From: UBA4421 sp002470275 | Lineage (GTDB): Bacteria; Pseudomonadota; Gammaproteobacteria; Pseudomonadales; Azotimanducaceae | Assembly (NCBI GenBank): GCA_913052345.1 | Contig: CAJXDR010000011.1 | Span: 1 to 64,000, forward strand | Length of the DNA: 64,000 bases | Direction of reading: 5' to 3' | Shown here: positions 63,817-64,000 of the stretch, piece after piece | Numbering within the stretch: position 1 is the first letter of the stretch | Layout: every line of letters begins with the position of its first letter | Translations under genes and position numbers: made by a program | The notes under the pieces: generated by a model | What the model saw: only the letters and a program-made list of their open reading frames with translations | Told to the model about the DNA's origin: nothing | Database searches by the model: none

Positions 63817-64000
63817 CTACATCTGGTCGTAAGTCACCTGCAGCGTCATGCTTCTAGGCTGCTGAATCAGGGACACAACGCCCCCGACCGCGTCTTGCGA
63901 TCCAGGCAGGTACATACCGTCGTGGTTCGTTGCGTTGTTTACGGACAGCGTGAAGGTCCAGGGACCATTACGCGCGCCAACGTTCACGGAGGCATTGGTA
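63817..64000 (-). CDS. TonB-dependent receptor, C-terminal end only
   Basis: A partial gene running off the right edge. The last 60 residues show barrel strands such as GPWTFTLSVNNATNHDG and the end QQPRSMTLQVTYDQM. Late LSVNNATN and PRSMTLQVTY segments are typical of TonB-dependent receptors of the marine type. It lies upstream of the sulfatase on the same strand, about 420 bases away, so sulfated ligand uptake is suggested but not shown. Confidence 0.8.
   Translation of the reverse strand, partial: TNASVNVGARNGPWTFTLSVNNATNHDGMYLPGSQDAVGGVVSLIQQPRSMTLQVTYDQM

Noticed and set aside
1..64000. tRNA, rRNA, CRISPR, insertion sequences, prophage or integrase
   Set aside because: None could be seen by reading both strands. 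A dedicated search would be needed to exclude a degenerate element.

Overview
The window looks like a chromosome segment of an aerobic, probably marine, Gammaproteobacterium. The resemblance is to the Cellvibrionales/OM60-type heterotrophs. This is inferred from gene content only: oxyR with both redox cysteines, an msrA/nudL/mnmH housekeeping set, three TonB-dependent receptors, a TPR-sulfotransferase, a Cys-type sulfatase, two PQQ-type quinoproteins, two GPH-type MFS transporters and several acyl-CoA and aromatic-ring enzymes. No rRNA, tRNA, CRISPR array, transposase or integrase was seen. Gene density is high on both strands, with many convergent overlaps of a few bases.

Region 1 (1-16.2 kb) is mostly housekeeping and general metabolism. 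It holds an epoxide hydrolase-like protein, a PaaI thioesterase, a CoA pyrophosphatase, a YegD-type Hsp70, a small Cys/His protein, MsrA, a Sel1-repeat lipoprotein overlapping mnmH, a LysR regulator, two crotonase-fold proteins, an unusual protein with a C-terminal Rieske domain, an IleRS of the eukaryote-like (type 2) class, an alpha/beta hydrolase and Idi. A candidate small RNA with a pyrimidine-only loop and its own terminator lies at about 8.77-8.91 kb.

Region 2 (16.2-26.1 kb) is redox, iron and methyl-cycle biology. A MATE pump diverges from a rubrerythrin / HdrD-like Fe-S protein / DUF3501 operon behind a Fur-box-like site. OxyR converges on that operon. OxyR follows, on its own strand, a lipoprotein cytochrome c, an omega-amidase and a methionine-type aminotransferase. 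AhcY diverges from this set and is followed by TesB.

Region 3 (26.1-48.1 kb) is accessory. It has a TonB receptor plus a DUF3604 lipoprotein, an RND efflux pair, an LpqC-type esterase, a PQQ sugar dehydrogenase with a dienelactone-hydrolase-like protein, a TetR/PhyH pair around a likely operator, a GPH transporter, a membrane protein behind a leader terminator, a VOC protein plus FAD monooxygenase pair and a TPR-sulfotransferase.

Region 4 (48.2-56.3 kb) is one co-directional run: TonB receptor, type-B carboxylesterase, GST, MBL hydrolase, tandem thioredoxin-fold (HCCA-isomerase-like) protein and TetR regulator. Start/stop overlaps occur at three junctions, and a second Fur-like site lies before the GST. 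This is my best candidate for an undescribed uptake-and-degradation system.

Region 5 (56.3-64 kb) has DUF3422, a quinoprotein dehydrogenase, a GPH transporter, a sulfatase and the end of a third TonB receptor. Together they suggest use of a sulfated or sugar-like substrate.
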